Source: Versatilivorator sp963663845 | Lineage (GTDB): Bacteria; Acidobacteriota; Terriglobia; Versatilivoradales; Versatilivoraceae | NCBI GenBank assembly: GCA_963663845.2 | Contig: OY760650.2 | Span: 1,054,001 to 1,118,000 of the forward strand | DNA length: 64,000 nt | Direction of reading: 5' to 3' | Shown: positions 1 to 8,843 of the stretch, one piece after another | Numbering within the stretch: position 1 is the stretch's first letter | Layout of the letters: every line of letters begins with the position of its first letter | Notes under the pieces: generated by a model | What the model was told of the DNA's origin: nothing | Seen by the model: only the letters and a program-made list of their open reading frames with translations | Databases searched by the model: none | Position numbers and translations under genes: made by a program

Positions 1-1
1 C

Positions 2-229
2 CTGGCCAAAGATTCCAGCCTGACCGACGAAGAAAGGATCCGGGAACTCTACCTGTGGACCCTGTCGCGGTTGCCGGAAGAGCCGGAAATGGAGTTCGCA
101 CTGGGCTACATACGGAAAAGGAGTCGAGGTTCGGACGCTGCCGCGGCCTCGCCGAGCCTGTTGGAAGAGGCCTATCAGGACACCCTCTGGGCTCTGCTCA
201 ACACCAAAGAGTTCCTTTTCAACCATTGA
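2..229 (+). CDS. DUF1553 (PSD1) domain protein, C-terminal part only
   Basis: This is the last 75 codons of a gene that starts before the window. The reading frame from base 2 runs to a TGA at 227-229. The end of the protein reads ALLNTKEFLFNH, the usual C-terminus of DUF1549/DUF1553 proteins, which are exported proteins of unknown function common in Planctomycetota, Verrucomicrobiota and Acidobacteriota. The two full-length relatives at 38344 and 43060 end in similar LFNLSEFFYID and LLDKEEFLRID motifs. It lies 41 bp upstream of the PPC-domain gene on the same strand and probably shares its transcript. Nothing can be said about the N-terminal domains from this window. Confidence 0.85.
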   Translation: MAKDSSLTDEERIRELYLWTLSRLPEEPEMEFALGYIRKRSRGSDAAAASPSLLEEAYQDTLWALLNTKEFLFNH

Positions 230-270
230 AACTTCTTGCCCGGTTCGCACCCGGAGGGAGAGGAATCTCC

Positions 271-3069
271 ATGAAACCCAAGACTTCATGCTGTGCGGCG
301 AAGCTGCGGTCGGCGGCGCTGGTGTTGTTGGGGGCCGCCGGCCTCTGGCAGGTGGCGGGCATCCCCGCTTGGGGCCAAATGCCCTACCTGCGGCTCATGA
401 CGGCCTTTCCCGCCGGAGGGAAGCAGGCCTCGACGGTCGAGGTCACCGTCACCGGCAGCAACATGGACGGCGTGGACCGCCTCCTCTTTTCCCACCCGGG
501 AATCACCGGTTCCCCTCTGATGAGCGAGAGCACCTGGCTCGAGCCGACGCCTCGCCCCCTTCCCGGCAAGTTCCAGGTGACCATTGCCCCCGAGGTGCCC
601 CCGGGCGTCTACGAGCTGCGCATGGCCGGGCACTTCGGGGTCTCCAACGCCCGGGCCTTCATGGTCGGGGATCAGGAAGAGGTGCTGGCGGAGGAGGACC
701 ATCACACGCTGCCAAAGGCCCTGAAGATTCCTCTGGGCGTGACCGTCAACGGACACAGCGACGAAGGCGCCGCCGACTATTTCACCTTCGAAGCCGAGCA
801 GGGACAGCGCATCGTGCTGAACGTGCTGGCCCAACGCCTGGACTCCAAGATGGATGCGACCCTGGCGCTGTGCGACGCCAGCGGAAGAGAGCTCCTGAGC
901 GATCGGGATACCTATCGCCTCGACCCGTTCCTGGATTTCACGGCCCCTGCCGCCGGGCGCTACGTCGTCAAGATCTACGACTACCTCTTTCGGGGCGGTC
1001 CCGAGTACGCCTATCGCCTCTCGGTGGGAACCCAACCGCATATCGCCTACATCTTTCCGCCGGCGGGCCCGCCCGGAAGCCGTCAATCCTACCTGGTTTA
1101 CGGGCAGAATCTCCCGGGCGGCAAAACCTCCTCCGTGCGTAACCCCCAAGGAGTGCCCCTGGAGGAGAAGACCGTCGAGATCGCCCTCCCCCAGGACGCT
1201 CATCTCCTTCCCGCCAACTCCTTCCTGGAACCGAGACAGATTGTGGCGGGAGGCATCGACTTCCGATTGAGCTCGCCCGAAGGGGTCTCCAACTCCGCCA
1301 GCCTCGGTTTTGCCACCGCTCCCGTGGTCAGTGAACTGGAACCCAACAATCAATCCCATTCGGCCCAGAAGGTTTCACTCCCCTGCGAGATCCAGGGACA
1401 GTTTTTCCCACAGGCGGACCAGGACTGGTTTGTCTTCGAAGCCAGGAAGGGCGCCAGCTACTGGATTGAAGTGTTCTCGCATCGACTGGGTCTCCCCACC
1501 GATCCCGTAGTGGTTCTGCAACGATTGTCCGTCGACGCCAACGGTCGGGAGCAACCGGAGTTGGTGGTGAGATCGGACGATGACAAGACCTTCCTGGGCG
1601 ACGAGCGCTACAACATCGGAAGCCGCGACCCCGTCTTTCGATTCAAGGCCGAGCACGACGGCGCCTACCGGCTCAAGATTCACGATTTGGCGGCCACGCA
1701 GGAAAGCCGCCCCTCTCATCTCTACCGGCTGTCGATTCGCCATGCCGATCCCGACTTCCACCTGTTGGTGGCGACCGACGATCCCGGAGGCTCCAACGAC
1801 GACGGCATCATCTGGGAACCCCTGGCGCGGCTGGGAGGGAAGACCCGCATGAACGTCATGGCCATCCGGCGCGACGGATTCCAGGGCAGGATCGATCTCG
1901 AGGTCGAGGGATTGCCCTCCGGGATCAGCTTCCAGGGAGCAACCATCCCGGAAGGGAGCAACGGAACCTACCTCTACTTCGAGGCCTCTCCCGAGGCGGC
2001 GGGCTGGACCGGGGCCGTGCAGGTGATCGGCAGGGCAAGCATCGACGGGCGAGCGGTTGAGCGGCCGGCGCGCCACGCCACCCTGGTCTGGAACTCCGGC
2101 TCGCTGAGACGGGCCGGCGCCCAATCCCGGGTGGTGCGGAATCGGACCCTGGCCGTGAGCCGAAACGAGTTGGCGCCTCAACTTCCGGAGTTCCGGATCG
2201 AGAAGCAGGAGTGGGACGTGCCTCTGGAAGGCAACCTGGAAATTCCCTTTCAACTCGCTCGTCGCCCCCTTCTGCCGGGTGAGTTGAAGCTGCGCCTGGG
2301 GACGCTTGACGGACTGAGGGAAGGCACCACCAAGCTGGTTGTGGACAATGAGAGCAGCGAGGGAACGCTCGTCTACAAGGTCACCAAGCGGGGAAACGAG
2401 TTCAAGCCCGGGAAATACACTTTTTCGGCGGTGGCAACGGGACAGATCACCTATCGCAACCAACCCGAAGGGGTGGCCCAGGCCCGCCGGGAAACGATGC
2501 GGCTACAGCGACTGTCCGAACAGAAGACGGCTATGGCGGCAAGAAGCACCCGGAAGACATCTCCCCAGCCCGAGGCGGACCCGGCCGCTCAAGCCAAGGA
2601 GGCCGAGCGGGCGCGCAGGGCGGCCGAGAAACGCCTGAGGGAGGCGATCGCCAAGGCATCCCCTCGAAAAATCAGGATGGCGGCTCATTCCAGGGCCCTG
2701 GATCTGACCATCCATCCCTCTCCCGTTCTCCTGATCGGAAAAGAGAGGGTGTGGCGCTCTCGAGCCGGGACCAACCTGGAACTGCCCCTTTCCATCGAGC
2801 GCCTCTTCAACTACGCCGACCCGGTCGAGGTCGGTCTCAAGGTTCCCATCCACATCGTCGGGATCGAGGCCGAGTCGGTGACCATCCCCAAAGGCGAGAC
2901 GACCTCCGCCCTGCTTGTGCGGCTGGCTGCCGATCTGGACCCGGGCGACTATCCGCTCAGGCTCGAGGCGACGCTTCAACTGAACGAGCAGGAGATTCAG
3001 GTGGAAGAGCCGCTGACCATCCGGGTGCAACCCGTCCTGCAGGAAACCTCTCTCAGACACCGTCCATGA
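271..3069 (+). CDS. Exported protein with pre-peptidase C-terminal (PPC) domains
   Basis: The protein has 932 residues. I chose the ATG at 271 because GGAGGGAGAGGA lies just upstream and because it begins a clear Sec signal peptide (basic start, then a hydrophobic stretch ending near AWGQ). It has an Ig-like start, then two PPC-type beta domains (roughly residues 150-260 and 375-500, with DYFTFEAEQGQRI and DWFVFEARKGASY motifs), then further beta-rich segments. A charged, lysine/alanine-rich helical stretch near residues 750-800 breaks the beta pattern. PPC domains are found in secreted or surface proteins; no catalytic site is visible. It overlaps the next gene by 4 bp (ATGA), so the two are translationally coupled. 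The substrate or partner is unknown. Confidence 0.85.
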   Translation: MKPKTSCCAAKLRSAALVLLGAAGLWQVAGIPAWGQMPYLRLMTAFPAGGKQASTVEVTVTGSNMDGVDRLLFSHPGITGSPLMSESTWLEPTPRPLPGKFQVTIAPEVPPGVYELRMAGHFGVSNARAFMVGDQEEVLAEEDHHTLPKALKIPLGVTVNGHSDEGAADYFTFEAEQGQRIVLNVLAQRLDSKMDATLALCDASGRELLSDRDTYRLDPFLDFTAPAAGRYVVKIYDYLFRGGPEYAYRLSVGTQPHIAYIFPPAGPPGSRQSYLVYGQNLPGGKTSSVRNPQGVPLEEKTVEIALPQDAHLLPANSFLEPRQIVAGGIDFRLSSPEGVSNSASLGFATAPVVSELEPNNQSHSAQKVSLPCEIQGQFFPQADQDWFVFEARKGASYWIEVFSHRLGLPTDPVVVLQRLSVDANGREQPELVVRSDDDKTFLGDERYNIGSRDPVFRFKAEHDGAYRLKIHDLAATQESRPSHLYRLSIRHADPDFHLLVATDDPGGSNDDGIIWEPLARLGGKTRMNVMAIRRDGFQGRIDLEVEGLPSGISFQGATIPEGSNGTYLYFEASPEAAGWTGAVQVIGRASIDGRAVERPARHATLVWNSGSLRRAGAQSRVVRNRTLAVSRNELAPQLPEFRIEKQEWDVPLEGNLEIPFQLARRPLLPGELKLRLGTLDGLREGTTKLVVDNESSEGTLVYKVTKRGNEFKPGKYTFSAVATGQITYRNQPEGVAQARRETMRLQRLSEQKTAMAARSTRKTSPQPEADPAAQAKEAERARRAAEKRLREAIAKASPRKIRMAAHSRALDLTIHPSPVLLIGKERVWRSRAGTNLELPLSIERLFNYADPVEVGLKVPIHIVGIEAESVTIPKGETTSALLVRLAADLDPGDYPLRLEATLQLNEQEIQVEEPLTIRVQPVLQETSLRHRP

Positions 3070-4637
3070 CGCGGTTCCTCAAGACCCTTGATTCCGGCCG
3101 CCGGCGCAGGCGCCGGCCCGACCTGCCGGCACCGGGACATCCGGCGATTCTTTGGCTGACTCTGCTGGCGATCGCCGCGACCGTTCCTGTCCGAGCTCAA
3201 CTCGGCGAGGAGAAGGATGGGACCGGGGACGGGTCCATACCCATCGCGGTCCCGGACAGACAGGAGCCGGTCAGCTTCAGCAGGGACCTCCTTCCGATTT
3301 TTCAGGCCAAGTGCCTGGCCTGTCACAGCAAGAGCCTGGCGCTCGGGAACGTGGTTCTGGAAGACAGGCAGGCGATTCTCTCCGGCGACCGGGCAGAACC
3401 GCTGGTCGTTCCAGGCAACGGCGCCGACAGTCTGCTGCTCCGGGTGGCCGCTCATCAACGCCAACCCTTCATGCCGCCTGACGGCAATGCCGCCGAGGCT
3501 GCGCCCCTGACCTCCGAAGAGCTCGGACTCCTTCAACTTTGGATCGACCAGGGCGCCCGCCCGGGCGACCCGACCAGCCTCTTGCCCCGGCTGAAGTGGA
3601 AGGCCATTCCGGGGGCCTTGAATCCCATCTACAGCGCCGCCATCAGTCCCGACGGCCACTACGCCGCCTGCGGACGCTCCAACAGGATTCTCGTTTACCA
3701 CCTGGCCTCGGGCCGACTGGCGGCGCGGCTCACCGACCCCTCATTGAACCCAAGCGGTCTCTATGCGGAGCCGGGGGTCAGCCACCGGGACATGGTTCAC
3801 TCGCTGGCCTTCAGCCCCAAAGGCGGACTGCTGGTTTCGGGAGGCTACAGGACCCTGAAATTCTGGCGGCTGCAGACGTCGGACCCGGCTCCCACTCCGA
3901 CCGAACCGAGCCGGGACAAGCCGGCATTGTCCTGGGTCCTGGAGCGGGTGGTCGGATCGGCGCAAGATCCATCGGGGCCCGTGGGCCGGGTAACGGCATT
4001 GGCCTTCAGTCCCGATGGCCAACTGCTGGCCACCGGGAGCGGAGACCCGTCCAGAAGCGGCGAACTCAAGATCTGGCGCACGGAGAATGGGGAACTGGTG
4101 GGGGAGGTTCCCGATGCGCACATCGACACCATCCTCGGAATCGAGTTCTCACCGGACGGCCGCTACCTGGCTACCGCCTCCACCGACCGATTCGCCCGGG
4201 TCTTCGAGGTCGAGAGCCGCCAATTGGCCAAGACCTTCGAGGGACACACCCACCATGTCCTGGACGTGGCCTGGAAAGCCGACGGCAAGATGCTGGCCAC
4301 GAGCGGCGCCGACGGCGCCGTCAAGCTTTGGGATTTCGAAACGGGCGAACAGAAACAGACCCTCAGCGGCTACGAGAAAGAGATCACTTCCCTGAGCTTC
4401 ATTGCCGACAGCGACCGGTTGTTGATCAGTTCAGGAGATCCCATCGTACGCTTCGGCGAACGACGGCTTGGCGGCGTGTCCTCCTTCGTCCACGTGTCGG
4501 CAGTGAGCAGGGATGGCCGGACGGTGGTGGCCGGAGACCAGGACGGTCGCCTGCTGGTCTGGCGTTCCCCCGGCCTTCAGCCGCTGTTGGTGCTTGGGCC
4601 GGAAGGGAATCCCGTTGGCGGCCCTTCCGGGAAGTAG
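3066..4637 (+). CDS. Haem-binding (PSCyt1) and WD40 repeat protein
   Basis: The protein has 523 residues and starts in the ATGA overlap with the PPC gene. After an N-terminal membrane or signal segment (about residues 25-42), a cytochrome-like PSCyt1 domain carries one haem motif, CLACH, within FSRDLLPIFQAKCLACHS. A Trp-rich linker leads to about six WD40 blades, with repeated FSPDG and LATGSGD type motifs, filling residues 190-520. The family is thought to be periplasmic and is usually encoded beside DUF1549/DUF1553 and PPC genes, as here. The domain order is read directly from the sequence. The redox role and the partner bound by the propeller are not known. Confidence 0.88.
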   Translation: MTRFLKTLDSGRRRRRRPDLPAPGHPAILWLTLLAIAATVPVRAQLGEEKDGTGDGSIPIAVPDRQEPVSFSRDLLPIFQAKCLACHSKSLALGNVVLEDRQAILSGDRAEPLVVPGNGADSLLLRVAAHQRQPFMPPDGNAAEAAPLTSEELGLLQLWIDQGARPGDPTSLLPRLKWKAIPGALNPIYSAAISPDGHYAACGRSNRILVYHLASGRLAARLTDPSLNPSGLYAEPGVSHRDMVHSLAFSPKGGLLVSGGYRTLKFWRLQTSDPAPTPTEPSRDKPALSWVLERVVGSAQDPSGPVGRVTALAFSPDGQLLATGSGDPSRSGELKIWRTENGELVGEVPDAHIDTILGIEFSPDGRYLATASTDRFARVFEVESRQLAKTFEGHTHHVLDVAWKADGKMLATSGADGAVKLWDFETGEQKQTLSGYEKEITSLSFIADSDRLLISSGDPIVRFGERRLGGVSSFVHVSAVSRDGRTVVAGDQDGRLLVWRSPGLQPLLVLGPEGNPVGGPSGK

Positions 4638-4683
4638 TCTGCACATTCCGGCACTCCGGTCCGTTCCATCCCACGCCGACTCC

Positions 4684-5607
4684 ATGATCACCTCGTTTCT
4701 GCTTGCAGTGGGCCGTGCCTTCGTGGACGCCCTGCTGCCCCCCATCTTCTTTGCCGGACTGGGAACTCTCACCGACCGGCTGCTGCACTTCGAACTGCGC
4801 AGTCTGAGTCGTCTGTGCCTCTATATCCTTTCGCCCGCTCTGCTCTTCTCGTCCCTCATGAAGGTGGAGGTCAGCCTGGCGCAGGCCGGGCAAGTGGTTG
4901 CGTTCGTCTTCCTGGTCCTGGCGGGCATGGCGCTGCTGGGCTGGATTTTCGCCAGGCTCCGTCGAATGGATGGACCGACCACCGCCGCCGCCGTCATGGC
5001 GGCATCCTTCTTCAACGCCGTCACCCTGGGATTCCCTTTCGTGCTCTTTGCCTTCGGCGAGGAAGGGCTGAGTCTGGCCGCTGTCCTGGTGGCGACCAAT
5101 TCTCTGCCGCACAGCACCTGTGGACTGTTTCTGGCTGCCCGGGGCGTGCACGGAACCCGGCAATCTCTTTGGAAGCTGGCCCGGATGCCGGTTCCCTACG
5201 CCATTCTGGCCGCCCTGCTCTTGCGAGCCCTTGAAATTCCCCTGCCGGCCTCCGTCTTCCAGCCCGTCGACATCCTCGGCAGGGCCGGGATACCGGTACT
5301 GTTGATCACCATCGGAATGGAAGTGGGCCGCATCCCACTTCGGATGAACCATTCCGATGTCTGGGGGGTGGTTGCACTCAGGCTGCTGGCCGGTCCCCTG
5401 TGGGCCTGGTGGGTCGCCTCCCTGGTCGGCCTGGAGGGCCTGTTGGGTCAGGTGGTGGTGCTGCAGGCAAGCATGCCGACGGCGATCATGCCGATCGTCT
5501 TCGCCCGAGAACTCGGCAGCAACGTCTCTTTCGTCTCGAGGGCGGTACTCTTTTCCACGCTGTCCAGCATCCTGACCCTGTCCCTGGTGCTGGTGCTGGT
5601 CCGCTGA
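4684..5607 (+). CDS. AEC family (auxin efflux carrier type) permease
   Basis: The protein has 307 residues and about ten hydrophobic helices along its length, as expected for AEC/malonate-type secondary transporters of the inner membrane. Typical features are the N-terminal LPPIFFAGLGTL region, the mid-protein AAVMAASFFNAVTLGFP stretch and the C-terminal LQASMPTAIMPIVFARE segment, which matches the family's conserved 'MP.A' motif. The ATG at 4684 was chosen because upstream codons in this frame are hydrophilic and belong to the end of the WD40 gene in another frame. It starts 46 bp after that gene. The substrate cannot be predicted from sequence; family members export or import organic acids or amino-acid derivatives. 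Confidence 0.85.
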   Translation: MITSFLLAVGRAFVDALLPPIFFAGLGTLTDRLLHFELRSLSRLCLYILSPALLFSSLMKVEVSLAQAGQVVAFVFLVLAGMALLGWIFARLRRMDGPTTAAAVMAASFFNAVTLGFPFVLFAFGEEGLSLAAVLVATNSLPHSTCGLFLAARGVHGTRQSLWKLARMPVPYAILAALLLRALEIPLPASVFQPVDILGRAGIPVLLITIGMEVGRIPLRMNHSDVWGVVALRLLAGPLWAWWVASLVGLEGLLGQVVVLQASMPTAIMPIVFARELGSNVSFVSRAVLFSTLSSILTLSLVLVLVR

Positions 5608-5721
5608 GAAATGCGGGTCGAGGAAGCGACAACAGGGGTATGATAGCTGTCGTCCCGGGAAGAGAATCATCGAACTTTCCGGCTTCACCGCCGCGCAATC
5701 TCATTCCCCAGGAGAAAACTC

Positions 5722-6498
5722 ATGCACGTTCGCGAGCTGTTCGATCTTTCCGGCTGCACGGCCATCGTCACCGGGGGCACCGGACTCTATGGAACTCCCA
5801 TGTCGGAAGCCTTGGCCGAAGCCGGGGCTCACGTGGTCATCGCTTCCCGCAACGAGTCCCGCTGCCTGGAACGGGCGGCCCAGTTGGTGGACCGGGGACT
5901 GAAGGCCAGCGGCGAAAGCTACGATCAGGGGAGCGAGGAATCGATCCTGGCCTTCAGCGAGCGCGTGCTGGAACAACAGGGCTCGGTCGACATTCTGGTC
6001 AACAACTCGGTGGGACGTTCCATGAGTGGCTACGCAGCCCCCCTGGATGACTGGCGCCGGTCGATGGAGGTCAACGCCACCGGACTCTTTACCATCTCCC
6101 GAGCCTTTCTGGACCCGATGATGAAGAGAAGCAAGGGAACCATCATCAACATCGGCTCCGTGCAGGGTGTGGTCGCCCCGGACTTCAGCAACTATGCCGG
6201 CACCCACATGACCACCCCGCCCGACTACCAGTTTCACAAGCACGGCCTGGTGGGCCTTACCAAGTACCTGGCGGCCTGGGCCGGGCCCCGCGGCGTTCGA
6301 GTGAACGCCATTTCACCCGGCGGCTACAACCCGGAGGTGGCCCACGAGCCCTTTCTGTCGCAGTACAACCGTCGCGTCTTTCTGGGGAGAATGGCGGAGT
6401 ACGACGATATCAAGGGCGTGGTGCTCTTCCTGGCCTCCGAGGCTTCCCGTTACATCACCGGCCAGAACATCGTGCTGGACGGCGGCTACTGCGCCTGA
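5722..6498 (+). CDS. SDR family oxidoreductase
   Basis: A classical short-chain dehydrogenase of 258 residues. Visible motifs are the dinucleotide-binding TGGTGLYG near residue 17, a variant NNSVG in place of NNAG, the catalytic Ser in IGSVQG, and YQFHK as the YxxxK pair. The C-terminal RVNAISPGGY and GQNIVLDGGYCA blocks are also standard. AGGAGAAAA lies 6-8 bp upstream of the ATG. It probably oxidises or reduces a sugar acid or polyol with NAD(P). Its 3' end overlaps the convergent PLP-enzyme gene by 44 bp, an unusually long tail-to-tail overlap. The substrate is not known; the neighbouring PLP enzyme suggests sugar-acid metabolism. Confidence 0.92.
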   Translation: MHVRELFDLSGCTAIVTGGTGLYGTPMSEALAEAGAHVVIASRNESRCLERAAQLVDRGLKASGESYDQGSEESILAFSERVLEQQGSVDILVNNSVGRSMSGYAAPLDDWRRSMEVNATGLFTISRAFLDPMMKRSKGTIINIGSVQGVVAPDFSNYAGTHMTTPPDYQFHKHGLVGLTKYLAAWAGPRGVRVNAISPGGYNPEVAHEPFLSQYNRRVFLGRMAEYDDIKGVVLFLASEASRYITGQNIVLDGGYCA

Positions 6499-7630
6499 CC
6501 AGGTCCTCCAGCACCTCCCTGCAGCGTCGGGCGACCACTACCTCTTCGCCCGGCTCCAGCATCCATGAACTCAGTTCCAGGCGGTTTCCCTCTGTGGCGA
6601 CGGGGGAGACCTCAATCCGAGGTTCACCCTGCCGGAGCGCCTCCAGGAAACGCTCCTTGCTGAACTTGAGAATCCGGTCGTCCCATTCGACGGCCAAATG
6701 CGGAACCTGGCTGGAGATGACCGGAACGAAGGGTGTGGCATTGACTCCCGGAATTCCACGAAAGGCCTCGGCGATCACTTGAAGCTGTCGCTCCCAACGC
6801 TTCCAATCGGCCTGATGATCTCGTTGCAAGTAGAGTTCCAGAGCCTTCCAAAGACCGACGATCTCCTCCTTGCCGACCTTGGACACCCGGCCGATACGGT
6901 CGGGATTGGGGGATGCGTTCAGAAAGGCGGCTCTCACCAGATCCTTGCGGCCCAACAGCAGGCCGGAGGTTTGCGGGCCCCGTATCCCCTTGCCTCCGCT
7001 GAAAGCCACCAGGTCGAACCCCAGCGCGATCAGGTCCGTGAGATTTTCCGGCGGCGGAATGTCGGCCGCGGCATCGATCAGGCAGGGCACCCCGGCATTC
7101 CTGGCAATTTCGACAAACTCCTTGCGTTGGATCCGCCCCCGGTGCTGGGCCATGTTCAGAAAAAAAAGCATGGCGGTCCCGGAGCCGATGGCGGCCTCCA
7201 GTTCCCGACGGCTTTCGACCTGAATCAACCGGACTCCAACGTTGCGAACGGCATGATCGTATTCCACCCGGTGGGACTTCTGCAGGACCACTTCGTTCTT
7301 CATTCCCCCTGTATCCGGCAGACGGCCCATCTTTTCTTCGTCGCACCCGGTCACACAGGCGGCGGTCCCCAGGGTCAGCGCCGAGGCGCAGCCGCAAGTC
7401 ACCAATGCCGCCTCGGCGCCCAGCCAGGCGGCAATCTGCTGTCCGGCGGCTTCCTGCAGTTCCTGGATGGAGACGTATCGCCCGGAGGCCTCCTCCATGG
7501 CCCGAATCACCTGCGGAGCCATGAGGGAGCCGCCGTAGCGGGTGTAGCTGCCTCCCGCGTTGATGAAGGGGCGAAGACCCAGTCGTTCGTATATTGGGGC
7601 TTGCCTGGTTGGTGAACTGGATCGAGCCAC
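6455..7630 (-). CDS. SelA/DgaE-like PLP-dependent enzyme
   Basis: The protein has 391 residues if it starts at the GTG at 7630, which has GGGAG six bases upstream and leads straight into the conserved YERLGLRPFINAGGSYTRYGG block. An ATG at 7852 would add a 74-residue basic leader without family similarity. The fold is aminotransferase class V, of the selenocysteine synthase-like branch that includes D-glucosaminate-6-phosphate ammonia-lyase (DgaE). The PLP lysine is in FSGGKGIRGPQ, and DAAADIPP carries the cofactor-ring Asp. It is not a true SelA, because no selenocysteine genes are nearby and the protein is shorter. A lyase acting on an amino sugar acid or similar compound is likely. Its end overlaps the SDR gene by 44 bp. 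Confidence 0.82.
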   Translation of the reverse strand: MARSSSPTRQAPIYERLGLRPFINAGGSYTRYGGSLMAPQVIRAMEEASGRYVSIQELQEAAGQQIAAWLGAEAALVTCGCASALTLGTAACVTGCDEEKMGRLPDTGGMKNEVVLQKSHRVEYDHAVRNVGVRLIQVESRRELEAAIGSGTAMLFFLNMAQHRGRIQRKEFVEIARNAGVPCLIDAAADIPPPENLTDLIALGFDLVAFSGGKGIRGPQTSGLLLGRKDLVRAAFLNASPNPDRIGRVSKVGKEEIVGLWKALELYLQRDHQADWKRWERQLQVIAEAFRGIPGVNATPFVPVISSQVPHLAVEWDDRILKFSKERFLEALRQGEPRIEVSPVATEGNRLELSSWMLEPGEEVVVARRCREVLEDLVRRSSRRPARCSGR

Positions 7631-7895
7631 GATTCTCCCGAACGGTTGCGCCGGAACGTTCCTTGCCACTCCAACGCGACTTGAAAGTAGCACAGTTTCG
7701 GCTGGGCCACCAAGCTCACGGGCGGGATGCCTACGGGAGCGATTCCTGTCGAAGGAATGCAGGATGGAATTGGAGGATCGGGGGGCCTGGTTGGCGGGGA
7801 CAACCCGGGGGAATCGGCCTCTGGCCGAAGGGACGGATCGAGGGTGGGACACCGGAGATTCGGGCGCTCCACCCTCCGCCTGAACCGGTCCGGGC

Positions 7896-8468
7896 TCAGG
7901 ACTTCTGCACGACCAGCTTGTTGGTCACCGAGAACACCCCGGGAACCCCGGAAGCCTTCAGAAAGGCGAAATGCTTGTCCGACTCGCTGATGACCGCGCC
8001 GACCAGGGTGACGTCCCCCTTGTTCACGATGATGCCGATGGCATCGTATTCGCCCAGGCTGTAGGGGAAGAGGCGGCTGCCCCGGTTGTAGAGGGCGCGA
8101 TAAACCTCCAGTCGTATCTGGTCGTCGTTGGGAGAGTTCGGCAGCACCTCGATATGGTTCACGACGGTGGAGACCCCCTCGATGGCTTGAACGACTCTTC
8201 CCGCCGAATTCTTCAGGCTTGGGCTGGTGACCTGGCCAATCAACCGGACCTCATCGCCATCGAGCTGAAAGGCGAGGTGGTCGAAGACGCTGAAATAGGG
8301 GAGCATCACCAGCTCGTGCCGGATCTTGCCCTCCAGCGGTCTCTGGTCCTGGACCCCGTGACTCCCAACGTCGGTTTTGGCCGGCACCAGGTCGCCGGCC
8401 CAGGACGCCAGCGGCAGGCTCAAGAGCGCCGCCACCAGAAAAGTCGTGACCTTCTGTTTCGTTTTCAT
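7896..8468 (-). CDS. Exported BON-domain protein
   Basis: The protein has 190 residues. A Sec signal peptide covers the first 25 residues (cleavage near SWAGD). Two BON domains follow, approximately residues 45-110 and 115-190. Each has the alternating helix-strand pattern with the glycine motif (VRLIGQVTSP, VTLVGAVISE). BON domains of OsmY type bind envelope phospholipids and are usually stress induced. AAGGAGGACC lies just before the ATG. A long leader separates the gene from a four-part operator at 8614-8650 and a TATAGA -10 element at 8585-8590. The same operator precedes the M48 and Spy-like genes, so this gene probably belongs to an envelope-stress regulon controlled by the regulator at 13056. 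Confidence 0.88.
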   Translation of the reverse strand: MKTKQKVTTFLVAALLSLPLASWAGDLVPAKTDVGSHGVQDQRPLEGKIRHELVMLPYFSVFDHLAFQLDGDEVRLIGQVTSPSLKNSAGRVVQAIEGVSTVVNHIEVLPNSPNDDQIRLEVYRALYNRGSRLFPYSLGEYDAIGIIVNKGDVTLVGAVISESDKHFAFLKASGVPGVFSVTNKLVVQKS

Positions 8469-8584
8469 CGTTCCGGTCCTCCTTGTCCAATTTCGGCCCG
8501 GATTCAGACCAAGGGTTGAATCGCTCAGGGCCCGTTTGCTTGGGCACTCGAGCGGTTGACCCGCCGCCCGGTGCGACTGACATT

Positions 8585-8650
8585 TCTATAGACGCAAGTC
8601 GGGGCGAAAGCGATGTAAAGAGTCGGTCAATCCCGTGTAAAGTTTTGTGA
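8585..8650 (-). promoter_or_regulatory. Operator and promoter of the BON gene (site 1)
   Basis: On the plus strand the half-sites are GTAAA 8615-8619, GTCA 8626-8629, GTAAA 8637-8641 and GTGA 8647-8650. The offsets are 11, 11 and 10 bp, exactly as in sites 2 and 3. In the direction of the gene, TTTACA is followed after 23 bp by TATAGA (8590-8585), a good -10. The -35 position itself is poor, which suggests activation by a bound regulator. Confidence 0.7.
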
Positions 8651-8843
8651 TCGAGTTGGCGAAAGGCTGCGACGCCGGCATGTGGCGGTATAGGGTCGCA
8701 ACGGCAATTTCGGCGAAACCGGGCAGAAAGATCGGTCGTTCTACCTTCAGATGTCCGAGAATTCCCCACCAACCGGCAGAACAACGAACGATTTCCCCTT
8801 CAGGCAAAGGAGCTTCCCCGTGTGCCGAAAACCGTTAATTCAG

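Noticed and set aside
286..1359. Long minus-strand open frames opposite the PPC gene and many other genes
   Set aside because: They are by-products of high GC content; they lack family motifs, and the plus-strand proteins have clear domains.
6455..7630. Selenocysteine synthase (SelA)
   Set aside because: The fold is right, but there is no selB, selC or selD nearby and the protein is shorter; a DgaE-like lyase fits better.
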